From Muriicola marianensis (lineage in GTDB: Bacteria > Bacteroidota > Bacteroidia > Flavobacteriales > Flavobacteriaceae), in NCBI RefSeq assembly GCF_014638095.1, contig NZ_BMFH01000001.1:2325012-2389011 (forward strand): DNA of 64,000 bases. The letters are read 5' to 3'. Of this stretch, positions 20,159 through 28,863 are shown in pieces (the stretch's first letter is position 1; the number at the start of each line of letters is the position of its first letter). A program made the translations under genes and the position numbers. The notes under the pieces were generated by a model, which saw only the letters and a program-made list of their open reading frames with translations, ran no database searches and was not told where the DNA came from.

Positions 20159-21460
20159 ATGAGTGCAATTGTGGCCATTGTGGGCCGACCCAATGTGGGT
20201 AAATCGACCTTCTTCAACCGTCTGATACAACGGAGGGAAGCCATCGTCGATGCTGTGAGCGGTGTGACACGCGACCGTCATTACGGGAAGAGCGACTGGA
20301 ATGGGAGGGAATTTACCGTGATCGATACGGGTGGTTACGTACTCGGCAGTGATGACGTCTTTGAAAAGGAGATCGACAAACAGGTAGAGCTCGCCATTGG
20401 GGAGGCTGATGCGGTTATTTTTATGGTAGATGTGGAGACCGGGATCACCGGCATGGACGAGGACGTGGCCAAATTGCTCAGGAAAGTGGAAAAACCCGTA
20501 TTCCTGGCCGTGAACAAGGTAGACAATACGCAACGGCTGCAGGATGCCGTGGAATTCTATTCCCTGGGGCTGGGAGAATATTACCCCATCTCCAGCATAA
20601 ACGGTAGCGGTAGCGGGGAGTTGCTCGATGACCTAATAAAAGTACTGCCGGAGAAAATAGAGGAGAAAAGTGAACTGCCCCGGTTTGCCGTGGTGGGCAG
20701 GCCCAATGCCGGTAAATCGTCCTTTATCAATGCCCTAATAGGGGAGGATCGATACATTGTTACCGATATCGCCGGCACTACCCGCGATAGCATAGATACC
20801 CGCTACAACCGATTCGGATTTGAGTTCAACCTGGTGGATACGGCAGGGATCCGGAAGAAATCCAAAGTAAGGGAAGACCTCGAATTCTACTCTGTGATGA
20901 GGTCCATCAGGGCGATCGAACACTGTGATGTCTGTATCCTCCTTTTGGATGCCACCCGGGGTTTCGACGGGCAGGTGGAAAACATCTTCTGGCTGGCGCA
21001 GCGCAACAACAAAGGCATCGTGATCCTGGTAAACAAATGGGACCTGGTGGAGAAGGACACACAATCGGTAAAACAGTACACCAAAGCCATTAAACAGGCT
21101 ATTGAGCCCTTTACAGACGTCCCGATCGTCTTTATTTCTGCCCTGACTAAGCAACGGATCTACAAGGCGATAGAAACCGCAGTGGAAGTATATAAGAACC
21201 GCAGCAAGCGGATCCCCACGAGGAAATTAAACGATGTGTTGCTGCCGATCATCGAGCAGACCCCGCCTCCGGCCTACAAGGGCAAGTACGTAAAGATCAA
21301 GTACATCACCCAGTTGCCTACGCCCTACCCGCAATTTGCTTTTTTCTGCAACCTGCCTCAGTATGTCCGCGATCCCTACAAGCGCTTTCTTGAAAATAAG
21401 CTCAGGGAGCACTTCGACTTTACAGGGGTGCCCGTGACCATTTTTATGCGCAAGAAATAA
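20159..21460 (+). CDS. der: Ribosome biogenesis GTPase Der (EngA)
   Basis: Essential GTPase of 433 residues with two tandem G domains and a KH-like C-terminal domain, acting in 50S subunit assembly. First G domain: GRPNVGKST (9-17), DTGGY, NKVD. Second: GRPNAGKSS (about 180), [15 protein letters not shown]. The KH-like end (about 350-433) has PTRKLNDVL and closes with TIFMRKK. Length is normal. Its stop lies 3 bases from the convergent lipoprotein gene at 21464. Confidence 0.96.
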   Translation: MSAIVAIVGRPNVGKSTFFNRLIQRREAIVDAVSGVTRDRHYGKSDWNGREFTVIDTGGYVLGSDDVFEKEIDKQVELAIGEADAVIFMVDVETGITGMDEDVAKLLRKVEKPVFLAVNKVDNTQRLQDAVEFYSLGLGEYYPISSINGSGSGELLDDLIKVLPEKIEEKSELPRFAVVGRPNAGKSSFINALIGEDRYIVTDIAGTTRDSIDTRYNRFGFEFNLVDTAGIRKKSKVREDLEFYSVMRSIRAIEHCDVCILLLDATRGFDGQVENIFWLAQRNNKGIVILVNKWDLVEKDTQSVKQYTKAIKQAIEPFTDVPIVFISALTKQRIYKAIETAVEVYKNRSKRIPTRKLNDVLLPIIEQTPPPAYKGKYVKIKYITQLPTPYPQFAFFCNLPQYVRDPYKRFLENKLREHFDFTGVPVTIFMRKK

Positions 21461-21463
21461 GGC

Positions 21464-21949
21464 CTAGATCAGAATGATGGTGAAGATACCGGAATTGACC
21501 CTGTATTCCACAATAGCATTCTGAGAAGTGAGTTCCCTTATTTCCAGCCGGTCGCCACAACACGGATAATCAGTCACCCCGAAGGTCACCGAAATGTCGA
21601 CCTCAAAGTCATTCCCAAGAAAGATCGTGTAGTTATAATTACCCGCCTTCCAGTCGAAACTGGAGATCTCCAGGTATCCGGTGGTCGCTCCCTGAGTATT
21701 AGGGAATACCTTTATCTGCAGCTCTTCTGTGGTGGCCCCTGTCACTTCAATATTTTCCAGGGTATAGGTTTCGTTGGAGATCACATTCTGGCCTTCGGAG
21801 ATCAGCTCCAGGTTGATGGAATCCCCTGCTGCGCAAAGGACCAGAGAGCAATCAATACCTTTTTCTTCCACGCAGCCCAAAAGAGAGAAGCAAACGAATC
21901 CGATAAAGAAGTATCTCAATGCCAAAGCATACTTTTTAGTGAGAGTCAT
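21464..21949 (-). CDS. Small lipoprotein, unknown function
   Basis: A 161-residue putative lipoprotein with signal and lipobox FVCFSLLGC (C25), then a short Cys-containing segment (EEKGIDCSLVLCAAG) and a beta-rich domain of about 115 residues ending YRVNSGIFTIILI. A second Cys pair (DYPCCGDRL) could form disulphides in the periplasm. Start chosen at 21949 because the open frame further upstream runs antisense through the Gly-rich end of the neighbouring gene. It begins 22 bases after that gene and may belong to the same transcript. Confidence 0.6.
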   Translation of the reverse strand: MTLTKKYALALRYFFIGFVCFSLLGCVEEKGIDCSLVLCAAGDSINLELISEGQNVISNETYTLENIEVTGATTEELQIKVFPNTQGATTGYLEISSFDWKAGNYNYTIFLGNDFEVDISVTFGVTDYPCCGDRLEIRELTSQNAIVEYRVNSGIFTIILI

Positions 21950-21971
21950 GGTTCTCAAAGGGGTTGCGTTC

Positions 21972-22784
21972 CTACCATCCCCCAGAGGCCCCGCCACCGC
22001 CGAAACCTCCGCCACCGAAGCCGCCGCCGAAACCTCCGCCTCCAAAGCTGCCACCTCCGAAGCCGCCACCCCGGCCTTTATAGCTGCCCCGACCCATGTT
22101 GCTGAGGATGATCACATCCCAGATATCGAGCCCCTTGTGGCGTCCGCCGCCTTTTCCGCCCCCTTTGTTCTTTCGGTTGGCGTAGATGATCAGCAAGACG
22201 ATAATAAAGATCACGAAGAGGATCACGATCAGGACAAAGATGGCCTTTACTTCCTTGGCTACGGGATTGGTATTCTCCTCCAGCGCTTTCTGGAACTCTC
22301 CACTCAGTACCTGGAAGATAACATCGGCCCCTTTGTTGAGTCCGCTTGCATAATTGCCATTTCTGAACTCCGGAACGATGACCAGGTCGATGATCCTGCT
22401 GCACATGGCATCCGTGAGCCGGCCTTCCACCCCGTACCCTGTACTGATGGCTATTTTGCGGTCGTCATTGGCTACGAGGACCAGAACCCCGTTGTCCTCT
22501 TTCTCCTGCCCGATCCCCCATTTCTGACCCCATTGGGCACCCAGATAATTGATGTTCTCCCCTTCCGTGGAAGCGATGATGGCCACCACGATCTGGGTGG
22601 AGGTGGTGTCTGAGTAGCGGATGAGCTTTTCTTCCAGGGCTTTTCGATCGCTCTGAGACAACAGGGAGACATAATCGTATACACTGGTCTGCAGCTCGGG
22701 TTTCTCCGGAATGGTGAACTGAGCTGTACCCTGTGAAAAGATGCACAGGAACAGAAGAAGGATACTAGCTTTTAGATACCTCAT
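21972..22784 (-). CDS. TPM domain membrane protein with Gly-rich tail (YgcG type)
   Basis: A 270-residue protein: signal peptide (about 1-20), TPM domain (about 32-155, with VYDYVSLLSQSDRKALEEKL, STQIVVAIIAS and ISTGYGVEGRLTDAMCSRII), one membrane segment (about 175-195) and a long glycine-rich tail with repeated GGGFGG and GRGGGFGGGSF. This is the YgcG architecture. TPM domains are linked to envelope and membrane-protein quality roles and are often found with LemA, as here. Its start overlaps the preceding TPM gene by 20 bases. The tail DNA (about 21974-22080) is low-complexity. Confidence 0.85.
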   Translation of the reverse strand: MRYLKASILLLFLCIFSQGTAQFTIPEKPELQTSVYDYVSLLSQSDRKALEEKLIRYSDTTSTQIVVAIIASTEGENINYLGAQWGQKWGIGQEKEDNGVLVLVANDDRKIAISTGYGVEGRLTDAMCSRIIDLVIVPEFRNGNYASGLNKGADVIFQVLSGEFQKALEENTNPVAKEVKAIFVLIVILFVIFIIVLLIIYANRKNKGGGKGGGRHKGLDIWDVIILSNMGRGSYKGRGGGFGGGSFGGGGFGGGFGGGGFGGGGASGGW

Positions 22785-23208
22785 TGCTCAATTCGTTTGT
22801 ATCGTCGCTTTTAAATGGGAAGTGTACTTTTAATTCTTCCCCGGCTTTCAGGATTCCTGCCACGATCCCCTGTTTAAATTCACCTTTTTTAAAATGTGCC
22901 TGTATGACCTCTTTTGTATCATTCCAAAAGGTCTTGGGAACTACCTCGTTTATACCCTTGTCTCCATAGATCACAAAGGTTCTGTCCAACACTGCAATAT
23001 AGATAAGGACCCCGTTGGCATCCCGGGTCTTGTCCATCTCGAGTTCGTGGAATACTTCCTGAGCCCGTTCGTAGTGGTCCGAATCGGTATGGTGTTCAAT
23101 GTGCACCCGGATCTCTCCGGAAGTATTCTTCTCCGCCTCGCGGATAGCACGGACGATCTCCTGTTCCTCTTCCTGTGTTAAAAACGCTTCAACCTTAGAT
23201 TCGGACAT
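22765..23208 (-). CDS. TPM domain protein, short form
   Basis: A 147-residue TPM domain protein without a clear signal peptide. Seen: VEAFLTQEEEQEIVRAIREAEKNTSGEIRVHI at the start, RDANGVLIYIAVLDRTFVIYGDKGINEVV in the middle, and FKQGIVAGILKAGEEL near the end. It begins 3 bases downstream of lemA and overlaps the next TPM gene, making a LemA-TPM-TPM unit found in many Bacteroidota. The absence of signal and anchor suggests that this copy is cytosolic or held by a partner. Confidence 0.82.
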   Translation of the reverse strand: MSESKVEAFLTQEEEQEIVRAIREAEKNTSGEIRVHIEHHTDSDHYERAQEVFHELEMDKTRDANGVLIYIAVLDRTFVIYGDKGINEVVPKTFWNDTKEVIQAHFKKGEFKQGIVAGILKAGEELKVHFPFKSDDTNELSNEVSKS

Positions 23209-23211
23209 GGA

Positions 23212-23811
23212 TTAATCGAATTCGAAGTTCACATCAGGGGCATTCTCTGAACCCGGACTGGCCTGGTAACGGGCCATTTCCTCAAAGCCGAACCAGCCGG
23301 CGAGAATCTTGTTAGGGAATTTGGTGGTATGGATGTCGTAGATATTGACGGCTTCATTGTAGCGGTCCCTGGCCACGTTGATCCGGTTCTCGGTGCCCTC
23401 CAATTGGGATTGCAGGTCGAGGAAGTTCTGGTTGGCCTTCAGGTCGGGATAGCGCTCAACCGTAACCAGTAACCTGGACAAAGCTGACGACAATCCGGTC
23501 TGTGCTTCCTGGAAAGCGGCCATTTTTTCAGGGGTCAGGTCATTTACGTCGATGTTGGTAGAGGTGGCTTTGGCCCTCGCCTCGATCACATCGGTAAGCG
23601 TTCCCCTTTCAAAATCGGCTGCTCCCTGGACGGTTTTCACCAGGTTACCAATGAGGTCATTACGCCTCTGATAGGTGCTTTCCACGTTAGACCAGGCCGT
23701 TTTGGCATTGGCCTCATATTCTACCGCGGTGTTGTTAAATCCTACTGCCCACTGGTAGAGCCCGAATGCGACCACGACCAGGATAATTACGGGAATTAAC
23801 CATTTTTTCAT
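23212..23811 (-). CDS. LemA family protein
   Basis: A 199-residue protein with an N-terminal membrane anchor (about 4-23) and a helical LemA domain: EYEANAKTAWSNVESTYQRR, DLIGNLVKTVQG, the family word RYPDLKANQNFLDLQSQLEG (about 121-140), then ENRINVARDRYNEAVN and YDIHTTKFPNKI. LemA proteins are membrane-attached helical bundles of poorly defined role, regularly encoded with TPM-domain proteins. The stop is 3 bases before the first TPM start. Confidence 0.92.
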   Translation of the reverse strand: MKKWLIPVIILVVVAFGLYQWAVGFNNTAVEYEANAKTAWSNVESTYQRRNDLIGNLVKTVQGAADFERGTLTDVIEARAKATSTNIDVNDLTPEKMAAFQEAQTGLSSALSRLLVTVERYPDLKANQNFLDLQSQLEGTENRINVARDRYNEAVNIYDIHTTKFPNKILAGWFGFEEMARYQASPGSENAPDVNFEFD

Positions 23812-23869
23812 AAGTGTTCAGAATTAAAGTTAGGTATCTGTATGTCTAAAAAAAGCCCCAATTGTTACA

Positions 23870-24199
23870 TCAGAGCTGGTTTTTGATCTTGATCAGTTCG
23901 GCCTTGACCTTCTCGAGTTTCTGGATGATCTCGAAGTTCGACAGGGTTTTCTTTCGCTCTTCCTTCAGGTGGATCTTGGCCCCTTCCAACGTAAAGCCCC
24001 GCTCTTTTACCAGGTGGTAGATCAGGTGGAGGTTCTTGACGTCCTCAGGGGTGAACTTGCGGTTGCCTTTTGCGTTCTTTTTTGGCTGAAGCACGTCGAA
24101 CTCCTTTTCCCAGAATCGGATCAGGGAGGTATTTACATCAAAGGCCCTGGCTACTTCGCCAATGCCATAATACCGTTTTTCAGGAAGTTCTATATGCAT
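23870..24199 (-). CDS. MerR family transcriptional regulator
   Basis: A 109-residue cytosolic DNA-binding protein. The MerR winged helix is clear: KRYYGIGEVARAFDVNTSLI (8-27) as helix-turn-helix, RFWEKEFDVLQPKKNAKGNR (28-47) as wing, followed by FTPEDVKNLHLIYHLVKERG and a dimerisation helix (about 73-107). There is no C-terminal effector domain and no metal-binding Cys set, so it is a short MerR of the type common in Bacteroidetes. Its ATG overlaps the TGA of the upstream M23 gene by one base, so the two are probably translationally coupled. Confidence 0.88.
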   Translation of the reverse strand: MHIELPEKRYYGIGEVARAFDVNTSLIRFWEKEFDVLQPKKNAKGNRKFTPEDVKNLHLIYHLVKERGFTLEGAKIHLKEERKKTLSNFEIIQKLEKVKAELIKIKNQL

Positions 24200-25176
24200 C
24201 AGTCAAGGGATTGGTTCTCTTGGTTGGCGTATTTCAGCATGTTCTCGAATTCTTCAGCTGTCAAACTGCCGTAGTAGAAGTTGATAGGGTTGATCCGTTC
24301 CTCGTCTTTCCAGACCTCGTAATGCAGGTGGGGTGCTTCAGACCTTCCTGTACTGCCAATAAATCCGATCAGGTCGCCCCGCTTCACTTTCTGCCCTCTT
24401 TTGACGTTGTAATTGCTCAGGTGGGCGTAGAGCGACATATATCCATAACCGTGATCCACCCTGATATGCTTGCCGTACCCGGAGGCGTTATTATCCGCCC
24501 GGGTAACGATACCATCACCGGTGGCGTAGATAGGCACTCCCTTGGGGGCGGTAAAATCCATTCCCCAGTGCATTTTTCGCGCTTTGGTGAACGGATCTGA
24601 CCTCCATCCGTACCCGGAGGCCATGCGGGTCAGGTCCTCATTTTTTACCGGTTGGATGGCGGGGATGGACGCCAGCAATTTTTCTTTGTCCTCGGCGAGT
24701 TTTGTGATCTCGTCCAGAGAACGGGACTGTATCACCATTTGCTTCTGGATCACGTCCAGTCTGCGCGTGGTGGCAATGATCATTTCGGAATTATTAAAAC
24801 CTTCGAGGGATTTGTAGCGATTTACCCCACCGAACCCGGCACGTCTCTGTTCTTCCGGAATGGGGTTGGCCTCAAAATACAGGCGGTAGATGTTGTTATC
24901 CCGGTCTTCAATATTCGCCAATACCTGCTCAACCTGCTCCATTTTCTTGTTGAGCAGCTCAAACCTGAGTTCGTAATTCTTGAGTTCGCGGGCAAGGGAT
25001 AATTCCCTGGGGGTGTTGAGGATATTCGTGTTGAGGAGGAAGATGAGTCCGAGGAACCCAAACAGGGCCGAACCCAGGATAAAAAGGAAGATGTTCCTGT
25101 AGCGTCGGGTTTTCTTAAGCTCTATTTTCCGATAGGAAAGCGTATCCGGATCGTAATAGTACTTAACTTTAGACAT
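24199..25176 (-). CDS. M23 family metallopeptidase (murein hydrolase-like), membrane anchored
   Basis: A 325-residue inner-membrane-anchored periplasmic protein. Order: basic cytosolic start, one membrane segment (about 29-50), coiled-coil stalk (about 58-170, ELKNYELRFELLNKKMEQVE) and a C-terminal LytM/M23 domain (about 185-300). Zinc ligands can be placed as H203 and D207 (HWGMD) and H285 (PHLHYEVW), with catalytic H252 (LYAHLS) and H283. All are intact, so it should be an active peptidoglycan endopeptidase. The same architecture is seen in bacterial shape and division factors. It shares a divergent promoter region with alaS and is coupled to merR. Confidence 0.9.
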   Translation of the reverse strand: MSKVKYYYDPDTLSYRKIELKKTRRYRNIFLFILGSALFGFLGLIFLLNTNILNTPRELSLARELKNYELRFELLNKKMEQVEQVLANIEDRDNNIYRLYFEANPIPEEQRRAGFGGVNRYKSLEGFNNSEMIIATTRRLDVIQKQMVIQSRSLDEITKLAEDKEKLLASIPAIQPVKNEDLTRMASGYGWRSDPFTKARKMHWGMDFTAPKGVPIYATGDGIVTRADNNASGYGKHIRVDHGYGYMSLYAHLSNYNVKRGQKVKRGDLIGFIGSTGRSEAPHLHYEVWKDEERINPINFYYGSLTAEEFENMLKYANQENQSLD

Positions 25177-25191
25177 GAATGTAATTTATCC

Positions 25192-25230
25192 TATTTTTGT
25201 GCTTCCAAAGTATCAAAACAAACAAATATA
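25192..25230. promoter_or_regulatory. Overlapping divergent -7 elements between M23 gene and alaS
   Basis: Plus strand TATTTTTG at 25192-25199 points to alaS; minus strand TATATTTG (plus 25223-25230) points to the M23 gene. Both fit TAnnTTTG. Neither has a clear -33 TTG at 19-20 bases, so exact promoters are uncertain. Confidence 0.35.
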
Positions 25231-25280
25231 AAAATTGTTTTGCAGAAAGCGTTAAAATTACCAAAACCTTAGCTTTTTCT

Positions 25281-27893
25281 ATGACTTCCAGCGAGATACG
25301 CGAAAATTTCCTGGCTTTTTTCAAGGGTAAGGACCACACAATCGTACCCTCTGCTCCCATGGTGATCAAGGACGATCCCACCCTGATGTTCACCAATGCC
25401 GGGATGAACCAGTTTAAAGAGTATTTCCTGGGGAACAGCAAATCAAAATACCCCCGTATCGCAGATACCCAGAAATGCCTCAGGGTGAGCGGAAAGCACA
25501 ACGACCTGGAAGAGGTGGGTAAGGACACTTACCATCATACCATGTTCGAGATGCTGGGCAACTGGAGTTTTGGTGATTATTTTAAAAAAGAGGCCATTTC
25601 CTGGGCCTGGGAACTCCTGACAGAGGTCTACAAACTCGACAAGGACAGTCTGTATGTTTCCGTTTTTGAGGGCAGTGAAGACGACGAGCTGGAGCTCGAC
25701 AAGGAAGCCTATGATCTGTGGAAGGCTATTGTCCCGGAAGACAGGATCATCCTCGGCAGCAAGAAGGACAATTTCTGGGAGATGGGCGACCAGGGACCCT
25801 GCGGGCCCTGTTCAGAGATCCATGTGGATCTGCGTTCAGCAAAAGAAAAATCAAAAATACCCGGGGCCAGTCTCGTCAATCAGGATCACCCCGAAGTGGT
25901 GGAGATCTGGAACCTGGTCTTCATCCAATACAACCGCAAGGCCGATGGGAGCCTGGAATCCCTGCCCGAGAAACACGTAGATACCGGGATGGGCTTTGAA
26001 CGCCTTTGCATGGCCCTGCAGGGAGTGAAATCGAATTACGATACAGATGTCTTCCGTCCTATCCTGAAAGAGGTAGAGACTATCACAGGGGAAACCTACG
26101 GATCTGATCCCAAAAAAGACATTGCCATGAGGGTCGTGGCAGACCATATCCGGGCGGTGGCGTTTTCCATAGCAGACGGGCAGCTGCCCAGTAATGGCGG
26201 GGCCGGATACGTCATCAGGCGCATCCTGAGAAGGGCCGTGAGGTATGGATTTACCTTTTTGGGGCTCCATGAACCTTTTCTTTACAAATTGGTGAAGGTA
26301 TTGGTAACCCAAATGGGGTCTGCATTCCCGGAATTGAAAAAACAAACTGCTCTGATCGAGAATGTCGTCAGGGAAGAGGAGCATTCCTTCCTGAAAACTC
26401 TGGAGCAGGGACTTATACTACTGGATGAGGTGATAGCCCAGACCAAAGACAAGGAGGTAGACGGGCAGAAGGCCTTTGAGTTGTACGACACTTTCGGCTT
26501 TCCCATAGACCTGACAAGCCTGATCCTGAGCGAAAAAGGATATACCCTGGATGAAGCCGGCTTTGAAAAGGCGATGCAGGAACAGAAGTCGAGGTCGAGG
26601 TCGGCCTCCGAGGTGGCTAAAGACGACTGGCAGGTGGTGCACCCCAATGGGGAACAGGAATTCCTGGGGTATGATCAGCTCAAGGCAGAGGTCAGGCTGT
26701 TGAAGTACCGGAAGATCTCCACGAAAAAGGAAGGGACCCAGTTCCAACTGGTGTTCGACAAGACCCCGTTTTATCCCGAGGGTGGTGGCCAGGTCGGCGA
26801 CAAGGGTTATCTGGAGGTCCCCAATGGGGATGTGGTGTATATCCTGGATACCAAAAAGGAGAATAACGAGATCGTACACTACGCGAAAAACCTCCCCAAA
26901 CACCTTAATGATCCTCTTACGGCGGTGGTAGATGCCGAGTCCAGGGCCAGGACTGCCCGGAATCACAGCGCTACCCATTTGTTACACCAGGCCCTGAGAG
27001 AGATCCTGGGCTCCCATGTGGAACAAAAAGGTTCAGCTGTGCATGCAGGTCATTTGCGCTTCGATTTCTCACATTTTGCGAAACTGACAAATGAGGAGCT
27101 CAAAAGAGTAGAGGATTTTGTCAATGAACGCATTCACGAGCACTTGCCCTTGCAGGAAAACCGCAAGGTTTCCATGCAGGAGGCTATGAATGAAGGGGCG
27201 ATCGCCCTGTTCGGAGAAAAGTACGGAGATCAGGTTCGCACCATACGCTTTGGTGATTCCATCGAACTCTGCGGGGGAACACACGTGCAAAACACGGCCG
27301 AGATCTGGCATTTTAAGATCGTCTCTGAAGGGGCTATCGCCGCAGGGGTGCGCAGGATCGAGGCTATCACTTCGGATGCGACCAGGGAATACTTCCGGGA
27401 AAAGGAAGAACAGCTAGACGAGATCAAAGCACATTTAAAAAGCAGTGGGGACCCGGTGAAGGCTATCGAAAGCCTCATGGAGGATAATGCCCAGCTGAAA
27501 AAAGAGTTGGAAGCCTTGCAAAAAGACAAGGCAAAAGGCCTGAAATCTGAGATCAAAAAGGAGCTGGAACAGATAAACGGCTACAAGTTCCTTTCGAGAA
27601 AGGTGGACATCGATGCTGGGGCTATGAAAGACCTTTCCTTCGAACTAGGGCAGGAGGAAGAGAATCTGTTTCTTCTCCTGGGAGCTGAGAAGGACGGCAA
27701 AGCCCTCCTCAGCTGTTATATTTCGAAGGACCTGGCGGCTTCCAAAGGATGGAACGCCGGACAGATCGTACGGGAGCTCGGGAAATACATTCAGGGGGGT
27801 GGTGGTGGCCAACCTTTCTTCGCTACGGCCGGGGGTAAGAATCCCGATGGATTAAAGGAGGCGCTTGATAAGGTGCGCACCCTCATATCCTGA
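25281..27893 (+). CDS. alaS: Alanyl-tRNA synthetase
   Basis: Class II aminoacyl-tRNA synthetase of 870 residues. Seen: motif region [19 protein letters not shown] and [20 protein letters not shown], the [21 protein letters not shown] stretch (here [17 protein letters not shown]), and an editing domain with the zinc-binding set [12 protein letters not shown] and [12 protein letters not shown]. The C-terminal C-Ala domain ends with [16 protein letters not shown]. Start set at 25281 ([14 protein letters not shown]), the usual N-terminus; the 28 codons upstream in frame are unlike the family and cover the promoter. The GSCFA gene begins 4 bases after the stop. Confidence 0.97.
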   Translation: MTSSEIRENFLAFFKGKDHTIVPSAPMVIKDDPTLMFTNAGMNQFKEYFLGNSKSKYPRIADTQKCLRVSGKHNDLEEVGKDTYHHTMFEMLGNWSFGDYFKKEAISWAWELLTEVYKLDKDSLYVSVFEGSEDDELELDKEAYDLWKAIVPEDRIILGSKKDNFWEMGDQGPCGPCSEIHVDLRSAKEKSKIPGASLVNQDHPEVVEIWNLVFIQYNRKADGSLESLPEKHVDTGMGFERLCMALQGVKSNYDTDVFRPILKEVETITGETYGSDPKKDIAMRVVADHIRAVAFSIADGQLPSNGGAGYVIRRILRRAVRYGFTFLGLHEPFLYKLVKVLVTQMGSAFPELKKQTALIENVVREEEHSFLKTLEQGLILLDEVIAQTKDKEVDGQKAFELYDTFGFPIDLTSLILSEKGYTLDEAGFEKAMQEQKSRSRSASEVAKDDWQVVHPNGEQEFLGYDQLKAEVRLLKYRKISTKKEGTQFQLVFDKTPFYPEGGGQVGDKGYLEVPNGDVVYILDTKKENNEIVHYAKNLPKHLNDPLTAVVDAESRARTARNHSATHLLHQALREILGSHVEQKGSAVHAGHLRFDFSHFAKLTNEELKRVEDFVNERIHEHLPLQENRKVSMQEAMNEGAIALFGEKYGDQVRTIRFGDSIELCGGTHVQNTAEIWHFKIVSEGAIAAGVRRIEAITSDATREYFREKEEQLDEIKAHLKSSGDPVKAIESLMEDNAQLKKELEALQKDKAKGLKSEIKKELEQINGYKFLSRKVDIDAGAMKDLSFELGQEEENLFLLLGAEKDGKALLSCYISKDLAASKGWNAGQIVRELGKYIQGGGGGQPFFATAGGKNPDGLKEALDKVRTLIS

Positions 27894-27897
27894 TCCC

Positions 27898-28863
27898 ATG
27901 GAACTCCAGACACGCCTTAAGATACCCCAGCACCCAAACCCCATTTCCTATTCGAGTGAAACCCTGTTGATGGGTTCCTGTTTTGCGAGCCATATGGGAG
28001 GTAAATTGTCCTACTACCAGTTCAGGAATACACTGAATCCTTTTGGAACGCTTTTTCATCCCAGGGGGATCTGTAATCTCCTGGAAAGGGCAAAGACAGG
28101 ACGATATTTTAAGGCAGAAGATTGTTTTTACCACATGGAGCGATGGCATTGTCATGAAGTGCATTCAGATTTGAGCCATGCCAACCGGGAGGAGATGCTC
28201 AAAGAGCTGAACGGCAAGGTGGACCTCACAGCCGAGTTGCTCTCCCGAGTCTCCCACCTGGTCTTGACACTGGGTACAGCCTGGGGTTATGTTCGAAAGG
28301 AAAGCGGGCAGTGGGTGGCGAATTGTCATAAGGTACCCCAGCGTGAGTTCGACAAGGTGTTATCCTCCCCTCAGGAGATACAGCAAGATCTCATAAAAGC
28401 CCTGGATCTGGTCCTGGAAGCAAATCCTGAGATTTCGGTGATCTTAACGGTTTCACCCGTGAGACATATGAGGGATGGCTTTGTAGAGAACCAGCGAAGC
28501 AAGTCGCACCTTTTTGTGGCCTTACATGAAGTTCTTGAGATGTATCAGGACGGGGGAGTCACCTATTTTCCGGCCTATGAATTGATGATGGACGAGCTCA
28601 GGGATTACCGGTTTTACGAGATGGATATGCTGCACCCCAATGCCCTGGCGGTGGACTATATCTGGGAGCGATTCCGATCAGCCTGTATTCAATCTTCAGA
28701 AAATCCCATCATGGCGCGCGTGGAAGAGATTCAAAAAGGCCTTAACCATCGGCCTTTTAATCCGGGATCTAAGGCTTATACCTCGTTTGCGAATGATCTT
28801 AAAGAGAAAATCGCAGGCCTGAAAAAAGAATATCCTTTTATGTCGTTTGACACCGGACTATGA
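27898..28863 (+). CDS. GSCFA domain-containing protein
   Basis: A 321-residue protein of the GSCFA family, named for the motif visible here as MGSCFASHMGG (about 22-32). The family is related to SGNH/GDSL-type hydrolases, with the motif serine as a candidate nucleophile; activity and substrate are unknown. Other conserved words are VLTLGTAWGYV, ILTVSPVRHMRDGF and YFPAYELMMDELRDYRFYEMDMLHPN, the last carrying a Asp-x-x-His pair that could complete a catalytic triad (inference). No signal peptide. It follows alaS closely and overlaps phhA tail to tail by 6 bases. Confidence 0.88.
   Translation: MELQTRLKIPQHPNPISYSSETLLMGSCFASHMGGKLSYYQFRNTLNPFGTLFHPRGICNLLERAKTGRYFKAEDCFYHMERWHCHEVHSDLSHANREEMLKELNGKVDLTAELLSRVSHLVLTLGTAWGYVRKESGQWVANCHKVPQREFDKVLSSPQEIQQDLIKALDLVLEANPEISVILTVSPVRHMRDGFVENQRSKSHLFVALHEVLEMYQDGGVTYFPAYELMMDELRDYRFYEMDMLHPNALAVDYIWERFRSACIQSSENPIMARVEEIQKGLNHRPFNPGSKAYTSFANDLKEKIAGLKKEYPFMSFDTGL

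Noticed and set aside
21950..22069. Extension of the 161-residue lipoprotein gene to 22069
   Set aside because: The extra 40 residues are Ala/Ser/Glu-rich translation of the DNA that encodes the Gly-rich TPM tail in another frame; the lipoprotein signal begins at 21949.
21774..22613. A 279-codon plus-strand open frame opposite the TPM gene and lipoprotein gene
   Set aside because: Antisense shadow of the Gly-rich TPM gene; composition (A, P, S runs) mirrors the GGC/GGT repeats.
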